DNA of 64,000 bases from Halomonas sp. SSL-5 (GCF_030708455.1 NZ_JAUYWF010000011.1:62001-126000), one strand, 5' to 3'; shown: positions 37,692 through 48,052, numbered from the stretch's first letter. Made by a program: numbers and translations. The notes: generated by a model from the letters alone, not told the origin.

Positions 37692-38306
37692 ATGCCCCCC
37701 TCCCCCACCTTCCACTACAACTCCGACCTCATCGGCGGCTCGTTGATGGTGCGCGAGAGCCGCATCGTGGCGGAGCTCCTGCTGGCCGGCGTTGATGACG
37801 CGGCCTGGAGGGCGGCCATCCTCGACGAGAATCGCCTCCAGAAGGCGCGGCCGGCCACGGCCAGGCGCATGGCCCAGGCAATCCGCAAGCGGCTTGAGCG
37901 GCTTCCTGCGCCGTTTTGGCAGGTGTTGCACGATGGCGATGACCAGCTGGCCACCCAAATGGCGTTCTGTGCGGCGCTGGCCCGCAACCTGCTGCTGGTG
38001 GAGTTCCTGGAGACGGTGGTGGCTGATGCCTTCGTGACCCAGGCCGAGCGCCTTGAGCCCTACCAGTGGGATGACTTCCTCGCCGACCGTGCCTACCGCG
38101 ATCCGGCCATCAACGGCTGGACCGGCTCCTCTAGACGAAAGATGGGTCAGGTGGCCTTTCGCATGCTATCCGAAGTAGGCTTGATAGAGAGTGTGCGTAG
38201 CCGCCGGCTGCGACCGCTGATGCTGCGGCCCGAGGTAGTGACCCTGCTGGAAAAGCACCACCTGATTCGGCTGCTGGACTGCCTGAGTGCCCTGGGGCCG
38301 CGTTGA
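37692..38306 (+). CDS. brxA: BREX protein BrxA (DUF1819)
   Basis: A small helical DNA-binding-type protein of the phage-restricting BREX system. It is 204 residues starting MPPSPTFHYNSDLIGGSLMVRESRIVAELLL, a typical DUF1819 beginning, and ending LEKHHLIRLLDCLSAL. The frame is open 23 codons upstream, but that part is AT-rich and non-homologous. First gene of the BREX operon; a sharp jump to high GC occurs at its start. Confidence 0.9.
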   Translation: MPPSPTFHYNSDLIGGSLMVRESRIVAELLLAGVDDAAWRAAILDENRLQKARPATARRMAQAIRKRLERLPAPFWQVLHDGDDQLATQMAFCAALARNLLLVEFLETVVADAFVTQAERLEPYQWDDFLADRAYRDPAINGWTGSSRRKMGQVAFRMLSEVGLIESVRSRRLRPLMLRPEVVTLLEKHHLIRLLDCLSALGPR

Positions 38307-38435
38307 ACGCCATGGACCCGGGCTGGCGGTAGCGTGCCCGAAAGCCCGTTATCCACTGCAGGCCGCGGCACCAAGCATTATAAGACGCTCAACCATAACG
38401 AAAAGAACGACACCGGACGCAAGGATGAGAGCCGT

Positions 38436-39044
38436 ATGTCACCGCTCACGCAGGGGCCGTCCCACCGCGAAGATCCTCACCTGAAGGATCGCCTCAACCA
38501 GATCGCCGAAAAGATCACCAGCCCGGCTTTCCTCTCCGGCCAGGGCCTGGGCAACGAGATCGGCTTCTGGATCTTCGACTATCCCCCCGAGCACGAGCTG
38601 CAGGTTCGCGAGTACCTCACCTTCCTGGAAGGGGTACTGTCCCGTCAGCACAGCGAGCTGACGGTCGACCACGTCAACCTGCTGCGCGTGTTGCGCGACT
38701 ATCTCCATGAGCGTGGCTTTCTCGACAAGGCCATCGCCATGCAGCAGACCAAGGGCGATGCTGCGCTGCTCAAGGCGCTGCGCGGCCCGCTGCACATGGA
38801 CAAGTTCGCCCCCTTCCTTATCCGACACGCGCTGTCGGACGACCCCGATATCATTCTTCTGTCAGGCGTGGGTAGCGTCTGGCCGGTGATGCGTGCCCAC
38901 AGTTTGCTCAATGCGCTGCACGGCAGGCTCGGCCACAAGCCGTTGGTGCTCTTCTATCCTGGCCGCTACGACGGCCAGAGCCTGACCCTCTTCGACCAGA
39001 TCGCCAGTAACCACTACTACCGGGCGTTTTCTCTCGTGCCGTGA
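38436..39044 (+). CDS. brxB: BREX protein BrxB (DUF1788)
   Basis: A 202-residue protein matching DUF1788: DRLNQIAEKITSPAFLSGQGLGNEIGFWIFDYPPEHEL near the start, and LLSGVGSVWPVMRAHSLLNALH with PLVLFYPGRYDGQSLTLF near the end. The role in BREX is required but mechanistically unclear. ATG 38436 follows aagga; the in-frame ATG at 38334 would overrun the brxA-brxB gap. A 143-bp gap separates it from brxC. Confidence 0.92.
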   Translation: MSPLTQGPSHREDPHLKDRLNQIAEKITSPAFLSGQGLGNEIGFWIFDYPPEHELQVREYLTFLEGVLSRQHSELTVDHVNLLRVLRDYLHERGFLDKAIAMQQTKGDAALLKALRGPLHMDKFAPFLIRHALSDDPDIILLSGVGSVWPVMRAHSLLNALHGRLGHKPLVLFYPGRYDGQSLTLFDQIASNHYYRAFSLVP

Positions 39045-39187
39045 CGCATAGGCGCCCGGCTCAGTCAGTCCCCGGGGAACTCTCGATCTGAAGGCCAGCC
39101 GGCAGCCGCGCTGCCTGGCACCCGCTTTGTTGACCGCCTTGCCCCACTACGGGAGCGAGGCGTTGCCCGTTAAGGAATCGATCGGAC

Positions 39188-42100
39188 ATGCGTATCCAGG
39201 ACCTCTTCCAGAAACCTTTGAACCGCCCCATCAATGGCGTGGTGAAGGCCGACCAGAAGGACCGCGAAACGGTCTACCAGGAGCTCGACGAGTACGTGGT
39301 GACCAACGAGTTGGAGAAGCACTTCCGTGCCTTCTTCGAGTCCTACGCCACGCCACTCAGTGATCCCTCCATCGCCAACCGGGTCGGGGTGTGGATCTCG
39401 GGCTTCTTTGGTTCGGGCAAGTCGCATTTCCTCAAGGCGCTGTCGTATCTGCTCGCCAACATCGAGGCCGAGGACGAGGTCGGCAACCACCGCCGCGCCG
39501 CCGAGTTCTTCGACGAGCACAAGCTCCACGACCCGATGATCCGTGCCGACGTCACCAAGGCGGTGCAGCAGCCGGCCGATGTCATCCTGTTCAACATCGA
39601 CAGCAAGGCGAGCTCCAACGACGGCGGCAACCCGATCCTCAACGTCTTCCTGCGGGTATTCAACGAGTACCAGGGCTTCAGCGGCGACCACCCGCATATC
39701 GCCCACATGGAGCGCCACCTGGCCCAGCGCGGCGTGCTGGAGCGCTTCAAGACGGCCTTCCAGGAGGCCAGCGGCATGGTCTGGGAAGAGGAGCGCGACG
39801 GCTTCCAGTTCTACCAGGACGACATCGAGCAGGCGATCAGCCAGGCACTGGATCTCTCCCCGGAGGCGGCCCACAAATGGTTCGAGGATTCCGAGGAGAC
39901 CTTCAGCGTCTCGGTGGAGAACTTCTGCCGCTGGGTGAAGGAGTACCTGGACGCCAAGTCGCCGACTCAGCGCATCGTCTTCATGGTCGACGAGGTGGGC
40001 CAGTTCATCGGCAGCAATACCCGGCTTATGCTGACCCTGCAGACGCTGACCGAGAACCTCGGCACCATCTGCGGCGGCCGCGCCTGGATCGTGGTCACCT
40101 CCCAGGCCGACATGGACGCCGTGCTCGGCGAGATGACTGCCGCCAAGGCCAACGACTTCTCCAAGATCGCCGGGCGCTTCAAGACCCGCCTGTCGCTGTC
40201 GAGCTCCAACTCCGACGAGGTGATCCGCAAGCGCCTGCTCGCCAAGACGCCCGAAGCCAGCGGTGAGCTGGCCCAGGTGTTCGAGGCCAAGGGCGCGGTG
40301 CTGCGCAACCAGCTCACCTTCGACCGCTCCGGCCCCACGCTCAAGAACGTCGACGGCGTGGAGAGCTTCGTCGCCAACTATCCCTTCGTGCCGTACCACT
40401 TCCAGCTGGTCCAGAAGGTCTTCGAGGAGATCCGCAAGGTCGGCGCCACCGGGGCGCACCTGGCCTACGGCGAGCGCTCCATGCTCGACGCCTTCCAGAT
40501 GGCCGCCAAGGCGGTGGGGGATCAGGAGGTCGGCGCCCTGGTGCCGATGCACAGCTTCTACCGCGCCGTGGAGGGGTTTCTCGATACCGCGGTGAAGCGC
40601 ACCATCGACCAGGCCAGCGAGAACATCGCGCTGGATGACTTCGACGTCGAGATCCTGCGCACCCTGTTCATGATCCGCTACGTGGATCTGGTCAAGGGCA
40701 CCCTCGATAACCTGGTAACGCTCTCCATTACCCGCATCGACGACGACCGCCTGGCGATCCGCGAGCGTCTGGAAGGCACCTTGGCGCGGCTGGAGAAGGA
40801 GAGCCTGGTCACGCGCAACGGCGAGGAGTATCTGTTCCTCACCAATGAGGAGCGCGACATCACGCGCAAGATCAAGGCTACCGAGATCACCAGCAGCGAC
40901 GAGAACAAGCTGCTGGCCGAGATGATCTACAAGGACCGCCTGCGCGACCGCAACAAGTACCGCTACCCCCTCAACAAGACCGACTACACCATCGGCCGCT
41001 ACCTGGACGGCCACACCATCGACGGCCGCTTCCAGAGTCAGCTGCGCGTCGAGGTGGTCTCGCCGTTGGATATCGATTACGTCCAGAGCTACTCGGTCCA
41101 GAACGGCGAGGCGGGCTGCATCCACCGCAGCAATGAGAACCAGGGCCAGGTGTTGATCCGCCTGGGCGACAACAAGGCCTTCTTCGACGACCTGCGCACC
41201 TACCTCAAGACCGAGAAGTACATCCGCCTGAACGCCGCCTCCGGCGACAGCAGCGTGGAGCGTATCCTTGCCGACCGCGGTCGGGAGAACCAGGAGCGTC
41301 GCAAGCACTTGCTCGTTCGCCTGGAGGACATGCTGCTGGATGCCGATGTCTACGCCCTGGGCCAGAAGCTCGACATCAACCGCAGCAATCTAAGCACCCG
41401 CCTCGACGACGCCTGCCAGTACCTGCTGGAGAATACCTACAGCAAACTCGGCTACCTGCAGGTCCTCAACCCCGACCCCATGCGCGAGCTTGTCGCGGTG
41501 ATGACCGCCGACGATATCGGTCAGCAGGCCATCGAACTCGATGGTGAGGAAGGCAACCCCCAGGCGGTGCGCGAGGTAGAGCAGTACATCGGCCTGCACG
41601 GCGGCGAGCCGGTGCCGCTCAACCCGCTGCTGGAGCGCTTCAACAACCGCCCCTTCGGGTGGCCGGTGGAGGAGACCCTGCTGATTCTTGGGCGGCTGTA
41701 TGCCGCTGGAAGGCTCACCTTCCACACCGCCGGCCCGGCACTGCCCGGCAAGGAGGCCTTCGAGCTACTCAACAACAGCCGGCGGCGCAGCGAGGTGCGC
41801 ATCCAGAAGAAGCGCCAGACCGATGATGCCGTGCTGCGCCAGGTGCGCAACCTCACCAAGGATCTCTTCACCAAGCTCGGGCCCTCCAGCGAGACCGAGC
41901 TCTACGGCTTCTACGTCGATCAGTTCAGCACCTGGAAGAAAGACCTGGAGGCCTACCGCAGCAAGACCGAGGTGGGCCGCTTCCCGGGCCGTGCGGCCAT
42001 CGACAGCACCCTCAAGGAGGTCGAACGGCTGCTACGCATCGACGACAGCTTTGACTTCTTCAAGGCGGTGGCCGACCAGCAGGAGGATCTCCTCGATCTC

Positions 42101-42907
42101 GAAGAGGAGTACCGCGACCTCCACGAGTTCTTCACCAAGCAGCTCACCACCTGGAAGCAGCTCGACCAGGCGCTGACCCGCTTCCAGCCCAACCGCCCGG
42201 CGCTGGAGAAGGAGCCCGAGGCGAAGGCGGCGCTGGCCGAGCTGGACCGCATCTACGCCTCCGAGGCGCCCTACGCCATGCTGCAGAAGGTCTCCGGGTT
42301 GATCCAGACCGTCGATGAGACCAACACCCAGCTGCTGGAGCAGAAGCGCGAGCATGCCATCGGCCGGATCGACCAGCGTATCGCCAACGTCAGCGCCGAG
42401 ATCGTCAAGAGCGGCATCGGCACCCCGGAGCTCAGCAACCGCCTGCTGCGCCCCCTGCAGCTGCTCAAGCAGGACATCGAAAGCGCGGCCAGCATCGCCC
42501 AGATCTACCTGCTGCAGGGTGATACCGCCAATGACCGCGAGCAGGAGAGCCTCGACGAGCTCCACCGCGAGCAGGAAGCCGAGGCCGAACGCCAGCGCAT
42601 CGCCCGCCAGAAGGCGGATAACGGCGGCAAGCCGGACCGCGATGCCACGCCAGACGGCGAGGGTGACTCAACCCAGGGCGGCGGCAGCGGTGATACCGGC
42701 ACACCGCCCGATGAAGTGCGTGAACCCGCGCCCACCCGAGTCGCCGCACCCAAGCCGGTGGCCAACGTCAGCGTCAGCCAGGTGCTCAGCCGCACCCATG
42801 AAGGGGTCTACCTGGAGAGCCAGCAGGAGGTCGATGCCTTCCTCGACGCCCTCAAGCGCGAGCTCGACGACGCCATCCAGGCCAACAAGCGCATCCGCAT
42901 CCGCTAA
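39188..42907 (+). CDS. brxC: BREX ATPase BrxC (PglY-like)
   Basis: A 1239-residue P-loop ATPase essential for BREX. Walker A is GFFGSGKS (residues 72-79) and Walker B lies about 261-270 (RIVFMVDEVGQF). Long helical and coiled stretches follow in the second half, and a low-complexity acidic/Gly-rich linker near residues 1130-1200 precedes a short C-terminal domain. AAGGAA precedes the ATG at 39188. Length matches type I BREX BrxC proteins (about 1200). Confidence 0.95.
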   Translation: MRIQDLFQKPLNRPINGVVKADQKDRETVYQELDEYVVTNELEKHFRAFFESYATPLSDPSIANRVGVWISGFFGSGKSHFLKALSYLLANIEAEDEVGNHRRAAEFFDEHKLHDPMIRADVTKAVQQPADVILFNIDSKASSNDGGNPILNVFLRVFNEYQGFSGDHPHIAHMERHLAQRGVLERFKTAFQEASGMVWEEERDGFQFYQDDIEQAISQALDLSPEAAHKWFEDSEETFSVSVENFCRWVKEYLDAKSPTQRIVFMVDEVGQFIGSNTRLMLTLQTLTENLGTICGGRAWIVVTSQADMDAVLGEMTAAKANDFSKIAGRFKTRLSLSSSNSDEVIRKRLLAKTPEASGELAQVFEAKGAVLRNQLTFDRSGPTLKNVDGVESFVANYPFVPYHFQLVQKVFEEIRKVGATGAHLAYGERSMLDAFQMAAKAVGDQEVGALVPMHSFYRAVEGFLDTAVKRTIDQASENIALDDFDVEILRTLFMIRYVDLVKGTLDNLVTLSITRIDDDRLAIRERLEGTLARLEKESLVTRNGEEYLFLTNEERDITRKIKATEITSSDENKLLAEMIYKDRLRDRNKYRYPLNKTDYTIGRYLDGHTIDGRFQSQLRVEVVSPLDIDYVQSYSVQNGEAGCIHRSNENQGQVLIRLGDNKAFFDDLRTYLKTEKYIRLNAASGDSSVERILADRGRENQERRKHLLVRLEDMLLDADVYALGQKLDINRSNLSTRLDDACQYLLENTYSKLGYLQVLNPDPMRELVAVMTADDIGQQAIELDGEEGNPQAVREVEQYIGLHGGEPVPLNPLLERFNNRPFGWPVEETLLILGRLYAAGRLTFHTAGPALPGKEAFELLNNSRRRSEVRIQKKRQTDDAVLRQVRNLTKDLFTKLGPSSETELYGFYVDQFSTWKKDLEAYRSKTEVGRFPGRAAIDSTLKEVERLLRIDDSFDFFKAVADQQEDLLDLEEEYRDLHEFFTKQLTTWKQLDQALTRFQPNRPALEKEPEAKAALAELDRIYASEAPYAMLQKVSGLIQTVDETNTQLLEQKREHAIGRIDQRIANVSAEIVKSGIGTPELSNRLLRPLQLLKQDIESAASIAQIYLLQGDTANDREQESLDELHREQEAEAERQRIARQKADNGGKPDRDATPDGEGDSTQGGGSGDTGTPPDEVREPAPTRVAAPKPVANVSVSQVLSRTHEGVYLESQQEVDAFLDALKRELDDAIQANKRIRIR

Positions 42908-43003
42908 ACCGACGCTATACCGAGCAGCCCCGCCTCTCAGAGCACGGGGCCGCCATGCCTCATTTGCCAACCCCTCGGCAACCCGCGCGATCAGGAATCC
43001 AGC

Positions 43004-46000
43004 ATGAACACAGGGAACATCAAGAAGTACGCCCCCAAGGCGCGTACCCGCTTAATCGAGACCATGACCCGCCAGGCCGCCCGCTACGGCATCACCAAGG
43101 GCCACGTGGCGCCCGCCGAGGTGCGTGGCGACGTGATGCTGATCAGTGCCCTGGATGGCCAGACCCACAGCTTCCCCAAGGCCCTGCGTGGCCCGCGCGA
43201 GGCGCTGGCCAAGTGGGTGACCCAGCTGGGCTTCGAGCAGGCCATGGAGCAGGCGGCCTACAGCTGGTTCAACCGCCTGTGCGCGATCCGCTTCATGGAG
43301 CTCAAGGGCTATCTGGATCATGGCCGACGGGTGCTCTCCCACCCGGACCACGAGGGCGGCTTCCAGATCCTCGATGACTGCCTGGAGATCGATCTGCCCG
43401 GGCTCGATACTGCCCGGGTGCGCGAACTCAAGCTCGACGGCACCCAGGACGAGGCGCTCTACCGCGAGCTACTGCTGGCCCAGTGCCACGCCTTGCACGA
43501 GGCCATGCCGTTCCTGTTCGAGCCGCTGGACGACGCCAGCGAGCTGCTGCTGCCCGACAACCTGACCAAGACCGACTCGCTGATCCGCGATCTGGTCGAG
43601 GCGATTCCCGAGGAAGACTGGCAGGACGTCGAGGTGATCGGCTGGCTCTACCAGTTCTACATCGCCGAGAAGAAGGACCAAGTGATCGGCAAGGTGGTGA
43701 AGAGCGAGGACATCCCCGCCGCCACCCAGCTGTTCACCCCCAACTGGATCGTCCAGTACCTGGTACAGAACTCCGTGGGCCGCCAGTGGTTGCAGACCTA
43801 CCCGGACTCCCCCCTCAAGGGCGAGATGCCTTACTACATCGAGCCCGCCGAGCAGGAGCCCGAGGTGCAGGCCCAGCTGGACGCCATCACCCCGGCCAGC
43901 ATCGACCCCGAGACGATCAAGGTGCTCGACCCCGCATGTGGCTCCGGCCATATCCTGGTGGAAGCCTACAACGTGCTAAAGGCCATCTACGAGGAGCGAG
44001 GCTACCGCTCCCGAGACATCCCCAAGCTGGTCCTGGAGAAGAATCTATTCGGGCTGGATATCGACGACCGCGCTGCCCAGCTCGCCGGCTTCGCGCTGCT
44101 GATGAAGGCCCGTGAAGACGACCGCCGCATCTTCAGCCGGGGCGTCCGCCTGAACGTGATGGCCGTGCAAAGTACCCAGCACCTGAACGCCAGCACACTA
44201 TGGCGCGAGCTCAATCTGACCGGCGACTGGCACCAGGGCCAGTCCCAGAGCCTGTTCGAGGGAGAGCAGAAAGAGCTCTCCAGCAACGACAACACCTACA
44301 AGACCATCGTCGACCTGATCGAGCGCTTCCAGGACGCCAAGACCTTCGGCTCGCTGATCGAAGTGCCTAACAGCCTCGAAGCTCCGCTCAAGACCCTGCT
44401 GGAGGTGCTAACTGAGCTCAGCGATAGCGGCGACACCATGCAGAAGACTGCTGCCAAGCAGTTGATGCCGGTTGTACAGCAGGCGTGGTTACTGGCGCAG
44501 CGATATCACGCAGTGATTGCCAACCCGCCCTATATGGGCAGCAAGGGGATGAATAAAGCGCTTAAAGACCATGTCAAAAAGACATACCCGAACAGTAAAG
44601 CAGACTTATTTGCAGTTTTTATGGAGCATGCTTTCGGTTTGATAAGGGAGGGGGGATATAATGCGCAGATTAACATGCATACATGGATGTTTACTTCAAG
44701 CTTTGAAAAGCTTAGAAAGGAACTTATAAAGAACAAGGCTATAATAACAATGGCGCATCTTGGTGCAAGGGCTTTTGATCAAATCTCTGGAGAGATAGTT
44801 CAGACCGTTGCATGGGTTGTTAGTGAAAATGTCGCAGGGAAGTTTAGGCCAACTGTTTTTAGGCTTGTGGAAAAGACTGCAAGTGCAAAGCCCGTAGCTT
44901 TATTGAGGCGCGAGAATAGCTACTTCGATATTAGGCAAGAGGATTTTTCATATATTCCCGGCTCGCCGATTGCGTATTGGGCTGATCAGTATTCGGTTGA
45001 GGCTTTTAAAAAAAATCCGTTATTAGGAAGCTTGGCTTCGCCTAAAAAGGGAATGATAACAAGCGATAACGAACGCTTTCTAAGACTCTGGCATGAAGTG
45101 GATATCTCAAAATCCAGGTTTGAAGTTACGTCTAGGCAAGAATCAAAGGAAAGCGGGGGGAAATGGTTTCCATATAACAAAGGAGGCGGAAGCAGGAAAT
45201 GGTACGGAAATAATGAAAACCTGATCAACTGGCAAGAAGATGGAGAAGAGGTTGTCTCTTATAATGCTATGCTATATGGCTCTGCGTCGCGACAAGTTCA
45301 GAACACATCATTTTATTTCTTGCCATCTCTTACATGGTCAGAAGTAAGCACTTCAGGGTTTTCTGTAAGGCGGACGTTCGGCGGGTGCGTCTTTGATTCA
45401 ACTGGCCCTTCCATCTTTGGAGATGACCTGAGCTATATCCACGCAGTGTGCTGCTCTAGAGTGGCATCGCATTTTTTGGGCCTGATGAATTCAACGCAGC
45501 ATTATGTGGTTGCTAACGTAAAATCAATTCCGGTTGTAAAACTTGGTGAAAAAGAAAAGGAAAGAGTTTGTGAAAATGCTGAAAGCTGTGTTTCCCTATC
45601 CAAGGAGGATTGGGATTCAAGGGAAACGTCATGGAGTTTTTCCAGCCTGCCACTGTTGAGACTTCATGGCTCCCAGTCAGCTATAAAGAAAAACTATGAA
45701 GAGATTCGCCACCAGTGGCAAGATAAGCTTACAAAAAGTCAGAGGCTGGAAGAAGAAAATAACCGTCTTTTTATCGAAGCCTACTGTTTGCAGGATCATT
45801 TGATACCAGAAGTGTCTCCGGCTGAAATCACTCTTACCTGCAACCCCCATTATCGCTACGGCGGCAACCGCAACGAGGAAGAGTTGGAAACTCTGCTTCA
45901 GTGCGACACGCTCAAAGAGCTAGTAAGCTATGCCATCGGCTGCATGATGGGCCGCTATTCGCTGGACAAGCCCGGCCTGATTCTCGCCAACCAAGGTGAA

Positions 46001-46666
46001 ACCATCCAAGACTACCTTGCCCAAGTTCCTGAACCCAGCTTCACCCCGGATGACAACGCCATCATCCCTCTCACCGATCAAGAGTGGTTCCACGACGATG
46101 CCACCAACCGCTTCAGCGATTTCGTTCGCACCGTCTGGGGAGAGGAGCACCTGCAGGAAAACCTCAACTTTGTTGCCGAAAGTCTTTGTCTGCACGCCAT
46201 CAAGCCAAAGAAAGGTGAAACCGCGCTGGATACCATCCGCCGCTACCTGAGTACGCAGTTCTACAAGGATCACCTGCGCACCTACAAGAAGCGGCCCATC
46301 TATTGGCTGTTCAGCTCCGGCAAGCAGAAGGCATTCGAATGCCTGGTCTACCTGCACCGCTGCAAAGAGAGCACCCTTGCCGAGATGCGTACCGACTACG
46401 TGATCCCGCTCATCGAGAAACTCGCCGGCTACGTCGAGAAGCTGGAGCAGGACAAGGAAACCAGCGCCTCCGCCGCCGAGGCCAAGCGCATCGAGAAGGA
46501 GTTGAGCAAGCTCTACAAGCAGCAGGCCGAGGTCAATGCCTTTGATGAGAAGCTCCGTCACTATGCCGACCAGCGGATCTCACTGGATCTCGATGATGGC
46601 GTGAAGGTGAACTATGGGAAGTTTGGGAATCTGTTGGCGGAGGTAAACCAAATCACCGGAAAATAA
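43004..46666 (+). CDS. pglX: BREX adenine-N6 DNA methyltransferase PglX (BrxX)
   Basis: Methylates the host's non-palindromic BREX sites, marking self DNA. It is 1220 residues, with SAM motif I in LDPACGSGH (about 309-317) and catalytic NPPY at 507-510. From just after NPPY (about 44530) to about 45840 the DNA is markedly AT-rich while both flanks are above 60% GC; this covers roughly residues 510-945, where the target-recognition part of PglX lies. The gene is intact. It follows brxC by 96 bp. Confidence 0.95.
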   Translation: MNTGNIKKYAPKARTRLIETMTRQAARYGITKGHVAPAEVRGDVMLISALDGQTHSFPKALRGPREALAKWVTQLGFEQAMEQAAYSWFNRLCAIRFMELKGYLDHGRRVLSHPDHEGGFQILDDCLEIDLPGLDTARVRELKLDGTQDEALYRELLLAQCHALHEAMPFLFEPLDDASELLLPDNLTKTDSLIRDLVEAIPEEDWQDVEVIGWLYQFYIAEKKDQVIGKVVKSEDIPAATQLFTPNWIVQYLVQNSVGRQWLQTYPDSPLKGEMPYYIEPAEQEPEVQAQLDAITPASIDPETIKVLDPACGSGHILVEAYNVLKAIYEERGYRSRDIPKLVLEKNLFGLDIDDRAAQLAGFALLMKAREDDRRIFSRGVRLNVMAVQSTQHLNASTLWRELNLTGDWHQGQSQSLFEGEQKELSSNDNTYKTIVDLIERFQDAKTFGSLIEVPNSLEAPLKTLLEVLTELSDSGDTMQKTAAKQLMPVVQQAWLLAQRYHAVIANPPYMGSKGMNKALKDHVKKTYPNSKADLFAVFMEHAFGLIREGGYNAQINMHTWMFTSSFEKLRKELIKNKAIITMAHLGARAFDQISGEIVQTVAWVVSENVAGKFRPTVFRLVEKTASAKPVALLRRENSYFDIRQEDFSYIPGSPIAYWADQYSVEAFKKNPLLGSLASPKKGMITSDNERFLRLWHEVDISKSRFEVTSRQESKESGGKWFPYNKGGGSRKWYGNNENLINWQEDGEEVVSYNAMLYGSASRQVQNTSFYFLPSLTWSEVSTSGFSVRRTFGGCVFDSTGPSIFGDDLSYIHAVCCSRVASHFLGLMNSTQHYVVANVKSIPVVKLGEKEKERVCENAESCVSLSKEDWDSRETSWSFSSLPLLRLHGSQSAIKKNYEEIRHQWQDKLTKSQRLEEENNRLFIEAYCLQDHLIPEVSPAEITLTCNPHYRYGGNRNEEELETLLQCDTLKELVSYAIGCMMGRYSLDKPGLILANQGETIQDYLAQVPEPSFTPDDNAIIPLTDQEWFHDDATNRFSDFVRTVWGEEHLQENLNFVAESLCLHAIKPKKGETALDTIRRYLSTQFYKDHLRTYKKRPIYWLFSSGKQKAFECLVYLHRCKESTLAEMRTDYVIPLIEKLAGYVEKLEQDKETSASAAEAKRIEKELSKLYKQQAEVNAFDEKLRHYADQRISLDLDDGVKVNYGKFGNLLAEVNQITGK

Positions 46667-46692
46667 GGCCGATATAATATCAAGGAGCATTC

Positions 46693-46998
46693 ATGATCAA
46701 GATATCAATTAACAATATCGAAAAAGATTTAGATGAAATTTCAGAGGGCTGGATTGCTGATCAGATAAATCATCAGCGTGGCATTGGTGCGGTTTGCGTC
46801 AAGGTGTATGTTAAGGCTCCGGGTATCGATCTAGCGCTTGCTTCTGCGGGATGTGGAAGTGGCCAGTCCGGAGGGAGAAAGCCCAATAGAGATGAGATGA
46901 TTTTCATTGACGCTTGGCAGCAGTTTGAACTTGGGAGTTCACCAATGAATACGGGGCGTCTAATTGCATTCCTCAAACAGATCAGTCGCTATGTCTAG
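46693..46998 (+). CDS. Small hypothetical protein in BREX insert
   Basis: A 101-residue product starting MIKISINNIEKDLDEISEGW with AAGGAG upstream. It contains a Gly/Cys turn (GCGSGQSGGRK) and an Asp/Glu-rich middle. No family is recognised. It lies with the TIR gene between pglX and pglZ, in lower-GC DNA than the core BREX genes, so the pair looks like one insert. It might be a partner or regulator of the TIR protein. Confidence 0.6.
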   Translation: MIKISINNIEKDLDEISEGWIADQINHQRGIGAVCVKVYVKAPGIDLALASAGCGSGQSGGRKPNRDEMIFIDAWQQFELGSSPMNTGRLIAFLKQISRYV

Positions 46999-47039
46999 CT
47001 ATAGATGATTGTATTTACTTTCTAACATCAGGGGGAAAT

Positions 47040-48011
47040 ATGGCGAAGCTTGTTTTTTCTTACTCACATGCAGACGAAGAGCTGCGTAACGAGTTGGAGA
47101 AGCACTTATCTCCTCTGAAGCGCATGGGGAAGGTTGATGCTTGGCATGATAGAAGAATTGTGCCTGGAGAAGATTTTGAGGGGAAGATTGACAAGAACTT
47201 CCTAGAAGCCGATATCATTTTACTGCTAGTAAGCAGTGATTTTATAAATTCCGACTATTGCTTCCAAGTAGAGATGGAAAGTGCATTGCAGCGAAATGAT
47301 CGTGGCGAAGTAATAGTAATCCCTGTTATCCTTAGACCTTGTGCCTGGCATCAGCTGCCATTCGGGAAACTCCTAGCTGCTACTAAAGATGGTAAACCAG
47401 TTGTTCAATTTCCTAGTTATGATGAAGGGTTTGTTCAGGTCGTCGACGCAGTTTCAAGAGCGTTAGATAAAGTCGGCGCCCAGTCTTTCAGGCGTAACCA
47501 TTTGAGCCCTGAGGCCACACAGTCATCGAGCTCTCCTGCTATTAAGGCTCCTCGCTCCAGCAACTTGGCTGTTCCCAAAAAAATCACTGATTTAGACCGA
47601 GATCGTGCTTGCAAGGAAGGGTTTGAATATTTGGTTAGATTTTTTGAAAACTCTCTTGAAGAGCTTAAGCGTAGGAATTCTGGCTTGGATATCGATTTCC
47701 AGATCCGTGACGCAGATTCTTTTTCATGCGCTATTTATAAAAGTGGACAAAAGGCTTGTCAGTGCGGCATATGGAGAAGTGATCGAAATTCCGGATTAGG
47801 GGATATTTGTTATAGCCAAAGTGGGATATCGAAAAATTCTTGCAACGAAAGCATGACTATAGATGATAACGGGCAAGTGATTGGTTTTCGCCCTCTCATG
47901 GGCGGCCATATGATGTCTGGAAATAGGGATGCCCTAATGACAAATGAAGGTATGGCCGAGCATTTCTGGGGGATGTTTATTTCCCCATTGCAGAATGCTA
48001 GTAGATATTGA
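47040..48011 (+). CDS. TIR-domain protein embedded in BREX operon
   Basis: A 323-residue protein. The N-terminal TIR domain (about 1-145) reads LVFSYSHADEELRNEL, WHDRRIVPGEDFEG, ADIILLLVSSDFINSDYC with a following Glu (FQVEME) at the expected NADase position, and VIPVILRPCAWHQ. The C-terminal part (about 185-323) is unlike any domain I recognise and contains several Cys (KACQCGIW). Bacterial TIR proteins often consume NAD+ or make signal molecules upon infection; activity here is inferred. GC is lower than in flanking BREX genes. Confidence 0.85.
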   Translation: MAKLVFSYSHADEELRNELEKHLSPLKRMGKVDAWHDRRIVPGEDFEGKIDKNFLEADIILLLVSSDFINSDYCFQVEMESALQRNDRGEVIVIPVILRPCAWHQLPFGKLLAATKDGKPVVQFPSYDEGFVQVVDAVSRALDKVGAQSFRRNHLSPEATQSSSSPAIKAPRSSNLAVPKKITDLDRDRACKEGFEYLVRFFENSLEELKRRNSGLDIDFQIRDADSFSCAIYKSGQKACQCGIWRSDRNSGLGDICYSQSGISKNSCNESMTIDDNGQVIGFRPLMGGHMMSGNRDALMTNEGMAEHFWGMFISPLQNASRY

Positions 48012-48052
48012 CCTATGGATGGAAGTAAAAAAATATCTCAGGCTGCCTTCGT

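Noticed and set aside
42505..42970. Minus-strand frames opposite the brxC end
   Set aside because: Shadows of the low-complexity linker region of brxC.
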